Positions 16,346-24,546 of a stretch of DNA of 61,522 bases are shown piece after piece (position 1 is the stretch's first letter; every line of letters begins with the position of its first letter). The notes under the pieces were generated by a model that was not told where the DNA came from, made no database searches, and saw nothing but the letters and a program-made list of their open reading frames with translations. Position numbers and translations under genes: made by a program. Source of the stretch: Synechococcales cyanobacterium bin59.metabat.ball.084 (GTDB lineage Bacteria > Cyanobacteriota > Cyanobacteriia > Cyanobacteriales > Chamaesiphonaceae); the NCBI GenBank assembly GCA_013297675.1, contig JAAFHZ010000009.1, positions 1-61,522 of the forward strand, written 5' to 3'.

Positions 16346-17892
16346 GTAATTAGTCACCGCAATAATGCGGGCTAGTTGAGAATGGGAGACAGTGGTGGTA
16401 TTCTGGGCACATGGAACAGCAGCAGCCAACTTTAGAGGAAATGATAACATCTCCTGACTTCTCGCCAGAGGAGCTGGGAGCAAGGTTTTGGTACGAAGAA
16501 TATAAGAAACTGGCTCAAAAAGTATTAGAACTGGACGAAGAATTAAAAAAGCTGAAGAATAGGACGAGCAAAAATAGCTCACAACCTCCATCCCAAGACA
16601 ATTACAAGAAAAAGAAAGCAGTCAAGACAGGGAAAAAGAAAGGGCCAAAGTATGATCACAAAGGAACTACTCGGAATGGATTTGCAATGGTGGATCATGA
16701 GGTAGCATTGCCAGTATGTGAATGTCCTGAGTGTGGTGCCGGAGTCTCAGAAATGCCAGGTGCAGTAGTCAAAAGAGAACAGATTGCTGAGTTAGTGAGC
16801 AAGCCAGTAGAAGTAACAGAATACAAGCGGGCGTTGCATAAATGTTCAAGCTGTGGGTGGGAAGGTAGAAGCCAACTGCCATTGGGATGCAAAGAGGGAT
16901 TTAGCTATGGTGGGCTGTTAAGTAGTCTAGTGGGATGGCTAGGATATGGGGGGAATTTAACTTGGTCAAAACAAAGGTATTTGCTAGAAATGCTGTTGAA
17001 AGTACCGATATCTCAAGGCAGCCTATCAAAAATGCACAAATGGTTCTGTGAAAGCTTACAAGCACCGTATGAAAAACTATGGGAGTTAGTACAGGAGCCA
17101 GGAGTACGCTGTGTAGATGAAACAAGTTATCGACTCAATGGAGTTAACTACTGGATGTGGGTAGCAACAAGTACTGAAGCTTGTGTGTTGATGCTGGCAC
17201 CTACCCGCAGCTCAAGAGAAGTGGAAACGCTATTGGGTGAAGATTTCGCAGGAATTTTAAGTACAGATTGTTGGTCTGCCTACAGTAAGCAATCAGCAAG
17301 TGCTAAACAGAAATGCTGGGCGCATATTGAGCGAGAACTGAAAAGAATGGAGAAATCGAATATGAAGGCGAATAGAATTTTCGCTGCTGTAGTATTTCCG
17401 ATTATTCACAAGGCCAGAGCAGTGCATCAACAATATTTAGAGGGGAAAATCACACTGGAAGAGATGCAAGCTCAACGGCCAGAAATCGAGTCTCAGTTTG
17501 AGCAGGTACTGAACAATCCGCCCAAAAAAGGCTGGGCATATGATTCACAGAAATTAGCAAAAAGATTTAAAAAACATTGGTCGGAGTGGTTTACCTTCTT
17601 AAGTCATCCAGGAGTCAAACCAGATAATAACGATGCCGAACGTGCATTAAGGCCAGTAGTGATCCACCGAAAAGTGAGTGGTGGAGCTAGAAGTGATTGG
17701 GGTGGTCAACTAGTAGCAATGATGTTCAGTTTTTTAGAGACGATGCGTTTACAAGGAAAAAATGCAATGGAAGAATTGTTTGCCTTACTAACTTCGATGG
17801 GTCGTTCACCCCCGCAAACAGTCTAACTCACTGTCTTGGGCTTATGAGATATTCATTCTCATTAAGCCCTGCTTGTTGCGGTGACTAATTAC
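16346..17892 (+). mobile_element. Complete IS66-family insertion sequence
   Basis: A 1547-bp element bounded by a perfect 17-bp terminal inverted repeat, GTAATTAGTCACCGCAA (16346-16362 and 17876-17892). Similarity continues imperfectly for about 39 bp (GGGCT and TGAGAATG recur in both ends). It carries one transposase gene and no accessory tnpA/tnpB, as in the single-gene subgroup of IS66. It is flanked by exact 8-bp duplications, so the insertion is recent and the element is potentially active. Confidence 0.95.
16411..17826 (+). CDS. tnpC: IS66-family transposase
   Basis: 471 residues. The N-terminal coiled-coil/helical region (LELDEELKKLKNRTSKNSSQ) is followed by a zinc-finger segment (CECPECG, CSSCGW) and the DDE_Tnp_IS66 catalytic core. 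The core shows acidic residues in CVDETSYRL, STDCWSAYSKQ and DNNDAERALRPVVIHRK. Length and motif order match complete IS66 transposases. The frame is intact within the inverted repeats. Confidence 0.95.
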   Translation: MEQQQPTLEEMITSPDFSPEELGARFWYEEYKKLAQKVLELDEELKKLKNRTSKNSSQPPSQDNYKKKKAVKTGKKKGPKYDHKGTTRNGFAMVDHEVALPVCECPECGAGVSEMPGAVVKREQIAELVSKPVEVTEYKRALHKCSSCGWEGRSQLPLGCKEGFSYGGLLSSLVGWLGYGGNLTWSKQRYLLEMLLKVPISQGSLSKMHKWFCESLQAPYEKLWELVQEPGVRCVDETSYRLNGVNYWMWVATSTEACVLMLAPTRSSREVETLLGEDFAGILSTDCWSAYSKQSASAKQKCWAHIERELKRMEKSNMKANRIFAAVVFPIIHKARAVHQQYLEGKITLEEMQAQRPEIESQFEQVLNNPPKKGWAYDSQKLAKRFKKHWSEWFTFLSHPGVKPDNNDAERALRPVVIHRKVSGGARSDWGGQLVAMMFSFLETMRLQGKNAMEELFALLTSMGRSPPQTV

Positions 17893-17900
17893 ATAAAAAG
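17893..17900. repeat. Right 8-bp target duplication of the IS66 element
   Basis: ATAAAAAG, identical to 16338-16345. Removing the element and one copy restores the GUN4-domain gene with its stop codon unchanged, so the insertion did not break that gene. Confidence 0.9.
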
Positions 17901-17976
17901 TAACGATTTCGATCATTCTCTCTGACTTGGCTGCGTAGTTCAACCCCAATGTAAGACGATCCCATAATTATATTAA

Positions 17977-18369
17977 TTACACCTGATTCGATCGCCAGCG
18001 AATTAGCACTGCGGCCTGAGCCTTCAGCAACATAAATCTTTCAGATTCCTTCCTCAAAGATGCTAACTCCTGTTGTTCTGATGCAGACAAGCCTCCAGCA
18101 GCATTCAGTTCCAACAAATCATCATAACGATCTAATTCAGAATCTATTTTTGCAGCCGATGCTAGCTGATGCAAGGCTTCATCATTTAAGGAGTCAAGAT
18201 CTCGGAGATCGGCTTGAAATTCTGGGGGTACGTCGCCCAACTCTGGAGGACTACCGACTTTTAGGACAAGAGCCAGAATATCCTCGATCGATCGTTGGGT
18301 GGCTTGAGCATTTAACTCAAGTCGCTGATAAACTTCATCTGGAATGTTGAGAGTGACCGTTGCAACCAT
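17977..18369 (-). CDS. Antitoxin-like protein of the type usually paired with HNH endonucleases
   Basis: 130 residues. The N-terminus MVATVTLNIPDEVYQRLELN looks like a ribbon-helix-helix DNA-binding segment. The C-terminal half is helical and charged and ends in FMLLKAQAAVLIRWR. Cyanobacterial proteins of this kind commonly sit just upstream of a small HNH endonuclease gene. A distant relative with its HNH partner is present at 32961-33760. No partner is visible here; the space downstream is taken by the IS66 element. I treat the antitoxin role as inference. Confidence 0.6.
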   Translation of the reverse strand: MVATVTLNIPDEVYQRLELNAQATQRSIEDILALVLKVGSPPELGDVPPEFQADLRDLDSLNDEALHQLASAAKIDSELDRYDDLLELNAAGGLSASEQQELASLRKESERFMLLKAQAAVLIRWRSNQV

Positions 18370-18420
18370 GAAATATCACCTTTATTGACTTTGTAATCTT
18401 AACTCAAATCAATTAATGGT

Positions 18421-18660
18421 GATTGAACAGGGAACTGTTAGCCGCTCTCAAAATAATAACTATTTCTGAACAGTTGGAATTCCTAGAGGTTACTTTTAAA
18501 ATCATCCGAAAAAAACTAAAGGTAAAAACAGATTTGGAAATTGCGGCGGAGAGAATGCAAACATCTTAGGCAGAAGGTAGTGATTTAGCTGTATTAACTG
18601 ATGAAGACACTGAAGATTTCCATGAGTATACTTAGAGGCCAAGTATGGCTGTCTAATTTT
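18421..18660 (+). pseudogene. Decayed second copy of the MazEF-type antitoxin and toxin start
   Basis: The sequence is clearly homologous to 11021-11280. GGAACTGTTAGCCGCTCTCA matches the antitoxin start, AAACAGATTTGGAAAT and GGTAGTGATTTAGCTG are shared, and CTTAGAGGCCAA is the antitoxin stop/toxin start junction. It lacks the ATG start, and the TAT TAT region has become a TAG stop (ATGCAAACATCTTAGGC). The toxin frame ends after a few codons (TAATTTTAATAG). It is a dead relic of the pair 7 kb upstream. Confidence 0.8.
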
Positions 18661-18739
18661 AATAGACGCATCTTGCATAGTTGTAAATTCTCTAAGAATT
18701 CATGGTAAGCTCCGGCTAGAGCCAATAAAATTACTTAAT

Positions 18740-19786
18740 CTAATTAAAATGCTCATCATGTGAAATAATATCTACGACATAACCCAAATCTTTCGGGATA
18801 TATTGGATGAAGCTGTTCGTAGCATATTGAGACCATTGATTGCAGACAGATAGCTCCTGACTATCAGCAAGTACGATGATATCCTCTGGATTCAAAAAAT
18901 GTCTTCTGTGACATGATCTTTGTAGAATATTTTCTGCTTCTGCTTTGGTTGTTATGACTTCAAAAGAGCCAAGGATTTCCTTGGGAAATATCTTTCGCAG
19001 ATCTTCTAAATTATAATTAGGCTTATCAGCGCAAATTTTTTGGATAACTGCTAGAACTAATCTGCCTGCACCATAAATACTATTATCAAACTTGTATTTG
19101 GTTCTTGTTTTTGACTCCAATGCAGTTTTTGCAGTCTTTTGCACAAGAGCTTGCTGCCTGACTAGAATTTGATAATCGCTAGCTTCTGGTAAAGGAATAA
19201 TTTGTTCAATATCTAGTAAAACTGTTTGATCTAACTTATAGGGTTTCATCCTTACACATCGAATATCTAGATCCCTTTGGTTCAGCCACATAACAGCCGT
19301 AGTCAGCTCCTTAGAAAAATCGGCAGATGCCAAGACAATACGGACACCTCTAGGAAATTCTGCTTCTGTTCCTTCTTCTTGCCAGTTTAAAAAGTTGCAT
19401 AATTCACTTTTAGCATTTTTAGCTTCTCCAGAGCGATCTAGGTATTTTTGATAAATATCCACGGCCTGTCGAAAAGTCATTGTAGAAACCATCGCGGCAT
19501 AGCGAAGAGCTTGTAGCTCCATGTGCGCACCAGTTTCATCTCGCTTTAGCTCAATGACAACAATATTGCCATCTCGATCGATCCCCAATAAATCAATTCG
19601 GCGCTTGCTATCATCCCATTCACAAAATTCTTCAGAGATAACTAGTGTATCAGGTGAAATGGCTTGAATATGATTTTTTAAGGCAGCCTGTAAATGTGCC
19701 CGCTCTCCAATCCCTAGCCAACTAAAACTAACCGCATCTAACTTTGTGATCAGGGGAGTTTGATGCTCAAATGTATAGATAGGCAT
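18740..19786 (-). CDS. NucS-like PD-(D/E)XK nuclease-domain protein
   Basis: 348 residues. The N-terminal half has the restriction-like fold signature RRIDLLGIDRDGNIVVIELK, with Asp and the E-x-K of the PD-(D/E)XK active site, followed by a helix ending in LQALRYAAMVS. This matches the NucS/DUF91-like endonuclease group. The C-terminal half (about residues 225-348) is of unknown type and may bind DNA. The substrate and role are unknown; DNA repair and defence are both possible. It is a single gene between an intergenic relic and ftrV. Confidence 0.75.
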   Translation of the reverse strand: MPIYTFEHQTPLITKLDAVSFSWLGIGERAHLQAALKNHIQAISPDTLVISEEFCEWDDSKRRIDLLGIDRDGNIVVIELKRDETGAHMELQALRYAAMVSTMTFRQAVDIYQKYLDRSGEAKNAKSELCNFLNWQEEGTEAEFPRGVRIVLASADFSKELTTAVMWLNQRDLDIRCVRMKPYKLDQTVLLDIEQIIPLPEASDYQILVRQQALVQKTAKTALESKTRTKYKFDNSIYGAGRLVLAVIQKICADKPNYNLEDLRKIFPKEILGSFEVITTKAEAENILQRSCHRRHFLNPEDIIVLADSQELSVCNQWSQYATNSFIQYIPKDLGYVVDIISHDEHFN

Positions 19787-19853
19787 AAGTTATTGGTGAA
19801 TTGCGGTAATTACCAAATTACTACAATCAAGCCATCAGACGATCAGGATAGTT

Positions 19854-20081
19854 TTAGGCAATAACTTCAACCTCGTGCTCTTGCAGGTGAGCACGGAACT
19901 TAGGATTATCGAACTTGACCAATACGGGGAAATTGGCACTCACTGGTCTGCCCCGCCACTCCGTCACAATTTTGTCGATCGAGCCTTCATATCCTTTGAT
20001 TTCTACCGGTTGGCCTTTACCACCAGGAATGTGATAGACCACAACAGATTCAGTTATCCGCACTCGATCGCCAACGTTCAT
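19854..20081 (-). CDS. ftrV: Ferredoxin-thioredoxin reductase, variable (alpha) chain
   Basis: A 75-residue protein with the family pattern MNVGDRVRITESVVVYHIPG, then GYEGSIDKIVTEWRGRPVSA and PVLVKF. It pairs with the catalytic chain FtrC (4Fe-4S and redox-active disulfide) to pass electrons from ferredoxin to thioredoxin. This links Calvin-cycle enzyme activation to light. The catalytic chain gene is not in this window, which is normal for cyanobacteria. Confidence 0.93.
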   Translation of the reverse strand: MNVGDRVRITESVVVYHIPGGKGQPVEIKGYEGSIDKIVTEWRGRPVSANFPVLVKFDNPKFRAHLQEHEVEVIA

Positions 20082-20241
20082 AGCTTGTTTTCTCGGCCTG
20101 AATGCCGCCCAAAATGGTTTGTAAGGAATCTACATTTTTGCATGGATCGATACCTTTTGAGCAATGACCCAACATATCTTCTCCCCAAAAGCAATAAGAC
20201 TAAGAGTGACCACAGAATATGAGCACAGAGAGTGAGCTAAG

Positions 20242-20658
20242 ATGAGAGACATTCCTGAACTGGCGGATCTTACTATGACCGAGTCCTCTAGCGCCTCATC
20301 TCTCACCGGCAAAGAGCTAGCCCCCAGCTACAATATTCCGATCGTGCTCATCGCTGCTGTGATTCCCTTAGTCTGGTTTCAGACCTGGGTAGCTTTTGTC
20401 ATCGGTTTTTTTGGTTTGTTTCTGCTGGTGCAAACTGCCCTAATTCGCTTGCAGTTTACCGATACAGACTTAGTGGTGTTTCGTTCCGGTAAAGAAATTC
20501 GCCGTTTTCCCTATGCCGAATGGCAAGAATGGCAAATATTTTGGTCGCCAGTCCCAGTGCTGTTTTACTTTCGAGAAATCAACAGCATTCATTTTTTGCC
20601 TGTGCTGTTTCAGCCCCAAGAGCTACGCGCCTGCTTAGAAAAATATTGCCCGCGCTAA
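20242..20658 (+). CDS. DUF3119 family membrane protein
   Basis: 138 residues with two adjacent membrane segments (about residues 31-70). A PH-like soluble part follows (LVVFRSGKEIRRFPYAEWQEWQ and INSIHFLPVLFQP), as in the DUF3119 family of cyanobacteria and plastids. The function is unknown. It is the first gene of a plus-strand cluster with the DUF3086 gene and plsY that I recognise as conserved in cyanobacteria. An internal ATG at 20275 is an alternative start. Confidence 0.8.
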   Translation: MRDIPELADLTMTESSSASSLTGKELAPSYNIPIVLIAAVIPLVWFQTWVAFVIGFFGLFLLVQTALIRLQFTDTDLVVFRSGKEIRRFPYAEWQEWQIFWSPVPVLFYFREINSIHFLPVLFQPQELRACLEKYCPR

Positions 20659-20695
20659 AGCCTCTATAATCTTTTGCATCAATTGCTTTTTTCCA

Positions 20696-21682
20696 ATGAG
20701 TCCTTCCGATCAAGATCTACCCCTAGAATTGCCCCCCAAGTCACCTTCAGAGTTGCTCTCTACTGCTCCGACTGAGAATGCAGTGACCAACGCTGAGCTG
20801 CAACAGCAGATTGTGCTTGCCCGTCAAGCCTACGAGCAAATGACTCAGGCTGCTTTGGCTGATTTAGAACAGCGGCGGCAAAACTTAAAGGTGTCGATCG
20901 AGCAACTAGAGCGCAAACGCGATCGGATACAGGCCGAAATCGCCCAGAGTTTTGCTGGATCTTCTCAAGAAATTGCCATGCGAATTCAGGGCTTCAAAGA
21001 TTATTTGGTCGGCAGCTTACAAGATTTGGTGGTGATCGCCGAAGAAATAGAATTTTCGGAGCCAATGCCTTTGCCAGAACCCCCAAAACCAATAGTAATT
21101 GAACCAGTAGCCACGATTCCCTCTGCCCAGTTTCGGGAGCCAGCTTATCAATCTAATGCCCGCCGGATTCGGGACTTGCTCAATCAATATCAAACTGCCC
21201 CCGATTACTACGGACCACCCTGGCAAGTGCGCCGCACTTTAGAACAAGTTCATGTAGATAAAACTAGAGAGTGGTTTCTGGAGCAGGGCGGACGGGGCAC
21301 ACTCAAATCTACTGGCAATAGTAGATTGCAAAATGTGTTAATTGGCACCACGGCTATTTCGGTGCTGCGATCGCTCTATGGAGACTATTTGCGGGTGTTG
21401 ATTTTGGCCAATACTCCCGAGCGGTTAGGTGACTGGCGACGCGGGTTACAAGATTGCCTAGGGTTGGAGCGCAGCGATTTTGGCCCCAACGGCGGAGTGA
21501 TTTTGTTTGAAGAAGCCGAACCAATGGCCTTAAAAGCTGAAAGAATTATGGCCGATCGAGATATGCCATTTATTATTCTGGATGATTCGGAGGGCTTGGT
21601 GAGCTTGGCACTGCTCCAATATCCGATCTGGTTGGCTTTTGCCCCAGAAGTAGCTCAATACAACACAGATTACCGATACTAG
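20696..21682 (+). CDS. DUF3086 domain-containing protein
   Basis: 328 residues. The N-terminal part is disordered. A long coiled coil (about residues 40-90, LEQRRQNLKVSIEQLERKRD) comes next, then the conserved DUF3086 domain (YQSNARRIRDLLNQYQTAPD ... GNSRLQNVLIGTTAISVLRS ...). Its position between DUF3119 and plsY, 37 bp after the former, is the usual one. The function is unknown; its presence next to plsY hints at an envelope or lipid-linked role. Confidence 0.85.
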   Translation: MSPSDQDLPLELPPKSPSELLSTAPTENAVTNAELQQQIVLARQAYEQMTQAALADLEQRRQNLKVSIEQLERKRDRIQAEIAQSFAGSSQEIAMRIQGFKDYLVGSLQDLVVIAEEIEFSEPMPLPEPPKPIVIEPVATIPSAQFREPAYQSNARRIRDLLNQYQTAPDYYGPPWQVRRTLEQVHVDKTREWFLEQGGRGTLKSTGNSRLQNVLIGTTAISVLRSLYGDYLRVLILANTPERLGDWRRGLQDCLGLERSDFGPNGGVILFEEAEPMALKAERIMADRDMPFIILDDSEGLVSLALLQYPIWLAFAPEVAQYNTDYRY

Positions 21683-21754
21683 TATCACCGCAAACCTCCA
21701 TGGTGGGCAGTGGTTTAACTCCGCTCACCAACAGCCCACCACACAATTTATCTC

Positions 21755-22423
21755 ATGATATTTACCATTACTTTTGCCTTATTAATTGGAGCTTATTTAT
21801 TGGGTTCTTTTCCCACTGGCTACTTAGCTGGCCAGTTACTGAAGGGCATAGATATTCGGGAGCATGGTTCTGGCTCAACCGGGGCAACTAACGTGCTGCG
21901 GACTTTGGGAAAAGTGCCGGGTTCGGCGGTGTTACTTACCGATGTACTCAAGGGAGTAGCCGCCGTCAGTTTGGTACAGGTGGCCTGGAGGCTAAATCCT
22001 TTACCCGAAATGCAAGCCAACCTCTCGTTATTAGCTGTAGGTACAGCAGCGATGGCGATTTTGGGTCACAGTAAGTCGGTGTGGCTGGGTTGGAAGGGCG
22101 GTAAGTCGGTAGCTACGGGGCTGGGAGTGCTACTGGCGATGAATTGGCAGGTGGCGCTGTTAACTTTGGGAGTTTTTGGGGTATCGATCGGTATTACCCG
22201 GATTGTTTCCATCAGCTCAATTTTTGGGGCTTTGGCCGTGGCCGTGTTGATGTTTGTTTATCATCAGCCTATGGCCTATGTGATTTTTACAGCGGTGGGT
22301 GGAGCCTATGTAATTTGGCTGCATCGCGCTAATATTCAGCGGTTGCTAAATGGCACCGAACCACAGCTCGGCAAAGATGCTTCCACAACGACGGTATCAG
22401 ATTCTACGCAGCAGCCCTCCTAG
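21755..22423 (+). CDS. plsY: Glycerol-3-phosphate acyltransferase PlsY
   Basis: 222 residues, polytopic. The three PlsY motifs are visible: GSFPTGYLAGQLLKGIDIRE with GSGSTGATNVLRTLGK, the GHSKSVWLGWKGGKSVAT loop, and a later HRANIQRLLNGTE. PlsY transfers the acyl group of acyl-phosphate to glycerol-3-phosphate, the first step of phospholipid and thylakoid lipid synthesis. The ATG at 21755 gives a standard N-terminus. It closes the DUF3119-DUF3086-plsY cluster. Confidence 0.95.
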   Translation: MIFTITFALLIGAYLLGSFPTGYLAGQLLKGIDIREHGSGSTGATNVLRTLGKVPGSAVLLTDVLKGVAAVSLVQVAWRLNPLPEMQANLSLLAVGTAAMAILGHSKSVWLGWKGGKSVATGLGVLLAMNWQVALLTLGVFGVSIGITRIVSISSIFGALAVAVLMFVYHQPMAYVIFTAVGGAYVIWLHRANIQRLLNGTEPQLGKDASTTTVSDSTQQPS

Positions 22424-22438
22424 AAACTAGCAGGGCTG
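22412..22438 (+). terminator. Possible terminator stem after plsY
   Basis: CAGCCCT and AGGGCTG form a 7-bp stem around the plsY stop codon. There is no good T-run after it, so it may be a weak or Rho-assisted terminator only. Confidence 0.35.
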
Positions 22439-22466
22439 TGGGATGGATGGATTATTTGAGTTCAGG

Positions 22467-22784
22467 CTATTTTTGTTTGGGTTTAGCCTGTTGCGCCTGC
22501 AGGCGACGAAGTTGCTCAGCTTTAAAATTATTGGCCGCACCGCTAATTTGCTGGCTTTGTTCCCGTGAAAATTCACTGGGGTCACGTAATTTGCCATTTT
22601 GGACATTTTGAAGAAGCTGCAAAATTCCACCGGTGTCACCAGACGATGCACGAGTAAGCGGGTCACGAGAGTCGCCACTGTTACCAAAAACGCCTTGTGC
22701 GCTGGCTGGTTGTCCGGTCAACAACCCGGCGGTGAAAGATCCACCTACCATCAGACTGGCCAGGAGAAAACTGAGTTTAGACAT
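22467..22784 (-). CDS. Small secreted protein of unknown function
   Basis: 105 residues with a clear signal peptide (LSFLLASLMVGGSFTAGLL, cleavage likely after ASA-Q). The mature part is short and polar, ending in a Gln/Ala/Lys-rich helix (FKAEQLRRLQAQQAKPKQK). I recognise no named family. It is convergent with plsY. Confidence 0.65.
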   Translation of the reverse strand: MSKLSFLLASLMVGGSFTAGLLTGQPASAQGVFGNSGDSRDPLTRASSGDTGGILQLLQNVQNGKLRDPSEFSREQSQQISGAANNFKAEQLRRLQAQQAKPKQK

Positions 22785-22928
22785 GGTTATTAGTTTTTGA
22801 TGACTTGTACCTTGACTTCTATTTTACATGTTCTGTTCCGATGTGGTTATTGTCCATCAAATTCACCAATCATAGTTTGCGCTTTTCAGCAATCTGCTAG
22901 GATGTGATTAGAAGCAGTGGAGGTCAGC

Positions 22929-23288
22929 ATGGTTCAATCATTAAGTAGTAACTCAGCCACAGAATTGATGCATCTGGAGGAAATTACGAGTGCAACAGTT
23001 CCGGTAGCAATGCTAAAACAAGAGCCGATCGAGATTTCTTGCCTTAACCCTGAGTTAACATTTCGATTGTCTTACGATGGCTTAGATTATCTAGATTTTG
23101 TTTCTCTGACCCTACACTCGGGTGATCAGGTTACTTTGGTTCGTCATCATGGCTGTCCTGAGCCTGGAACAGAGATCTGTGTTGCTACTAAGCCAGAAAA
23201 TGCATCCCAAATAATCGATCGCACCTGCGAACAGCTCAATATTAACAAAGCAGACTTGGTTTGGGTTCATCCGGTAATTCAAAGCTGA
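22929..23288 (+). CDS. Conserved hypothetical protein
   Basis: 119 residues (MVQSLSSNSATELMHLEEIT ...) with a beta-rich centre (FRLSYDGLDYLDFVSLTLHS). A strong ribosome binding site GGAGG at about 22919-22923 sits at the right distance from the ATG at 22929, so that start is chosen over a GTG at 22917. I do not recognise the function. The 3' end overlaps the 3' end of the next, convergent gene by 10 bp. Confidence 0.6.
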   Translation: MVQSLSSNSATELMHLEEITSATVPVAMLKQEPIEISCLNPELTFRLSYDGLDYLDFVSLTLHSGDQVTLVRHHGCPEPGTEICVATKPENASQIIDRTCEQLNINKADLVWVHPVIQS

Positions 23289-23575
23289 GTGCAGCGAGTG
23301 ATTGTCACAGATATTTTGGCAAAATCATTTTCCACTCTTACCCCTTCTCGATCGCCGCTCCAGAAAGCTTGACCTCTGGGACAGCCTACATCAGGATCAA
23401 CTTCTGTGGTAAATTCGATCCCAATGGTATTTGTCGGTAAGGAGCCAATATAAGCCTGTACTTTGGGTTCATAGCCATTCCGAGGAATTCCACCCCACAT
23501 TTCTTGGCTCATCATTTGTTTTCTGGCATCCAGAGGAGTTTGGGTAGGTGAGGCAATCCGATAATAAGTTTTCAT
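23279..23575 (-). CDS. Conserved hypothetical protein
   Basis: 98 residues (MKTYYRIASPTQTPLDARKQ ...), with PKVQAYIGSLPTNTIGIEFT and CPRGQAFWS. There is no recognised domain, and no signal peptide or membrane segment. The ATG at 23575 is preferred over a GTG one codon upstream. It overlaps the convergent 22929 gene at the 3' end. Confidence 0.55.
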   Translation of the reverse strand: MKTYYRIASPTQTPLDARKQMMSQEMWGGIPRNGYEPKVQAYIGSLPTNTIGIEFTTEVDPDVGCPRGQAFWSGDREGVRVENDFAKISVTITRCTQL

Positions 23576-23664
23576 CACAATTACTATGGGATGTGATCGC
23601 CATAGTGGTTTTTGGTATTGATATAAGCATATCTTATACTAAGCCATAAAAATCATTGAGAAAC

Positions 23665-24540
23665 TTATGCTAATCGACGGCGTAATAATGGCTGAATGAT
23701 CAGCAGCGATATTACGGCAAACCCCACCAGCACTAGCAGTGCAGCTCCAAAGCTTACATCAGCCCAAGGTGCATGGAGAATAATGCTTGACCATTGCCAT
23801 TGGGGATTGGTGTAAATATAGCGAATTGGTTCGATCGCATAACTCAAAGGATTTAAACAGGCGATCGTCTGTAACCAAGGCGGCATGAAAGATAAAGGAG
23901 CTAAAGCGGTACTGGCAAATAACAAAGGTAAATTGGCCACAAAGATCACCGCGATCAGCTCAATGTGACCGGGCAAAGCAAAAGTCAGACCCAAACTCAA
24001 AGATGTCACCCCTACCACTAACAGAAAGACCACTAGTAAGATAATTGCCGCGCCGCTGAACCCTGGCAAGCCAGCACCCAACAGGGCACTAAGACCCACG
24101 ATCGCCACCACTTGTAACAGAGTCAGAGCAATGATGTAAATTGCCGAGGCTGCGACGATCGAATATCTACTGGCCAAAGGAGCCACTAATAAACGGTTGA
24201 GGAAGCCAAACTCCCGATCGAACATCACCGGCAATCCAGCATTCAATGCACCTACAAAGGCGGTGAATACGATGACCCCGGCACCCAAAAAGTGACCATA
24301 ATCAGTACCAAACAAATCTTTGGGAATATTTTGAAACAAGGCTCCAAACAGCACCAGCCACATCAACGGCTGCACAATGCCAGCTACCAAGGTACTGGGG
24401 CGACGTTTGAGTTGGATAAACAGGCGGGTGGTCAAGCCTAGGGTTTCTTGGATAAAGTCGCTAACAGCGCTGGTTGGGGGTAATCGATCGGCGCGGGGCT
24501 GCCAGTCGGCAATGGTTTTGGGAGAAGTGCTAATAGTCAT
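23665..24540 (-). CDS. ABC-2 type transporter permease (DrrB-like)
   Basis: 291 residues with about six membrane segments and the ABC-2 permease pattern (QPLMWLVLFGALFQN near the first segment, MFDREFGFLNRLLVAPL, LNPLSYAIEPIRYI). It follows the ATPase gene by 6 bp on the same strand, so the two form one exporter. The DrrA/DrrB type exports drugs, lipids or polysaccharide precursors. The substrate here is unknown. Confidence 0.88.
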   Translation of the reverse strand: MTISTSPKTIADWQPRADRLPPTSAVSDFIQETLGLTTRLFIQLKRRPSTLVAGIVQPLMWLVLFGALFQNIPKDLFGTDYGHFLGAGVIVFTAFVGALNAGLPVMFDREFGFLNRLLVAPLASRYSIVAASAIYIIALTLLQVVAIVGLSALLGAGLPGFSGAAIILLVVFLLVVGVTSLSLGLTFALPGHIELIAVIFVANLPLLFASTALAPLSFMPPWLQTIACLNPLSYAIEPIRYIYTNPQWQWSSIILHAPWADVSFGAALLVLVGFAVISLLIIQPLLRRRLA

Positions 24541-24546
24541 GGTTGG

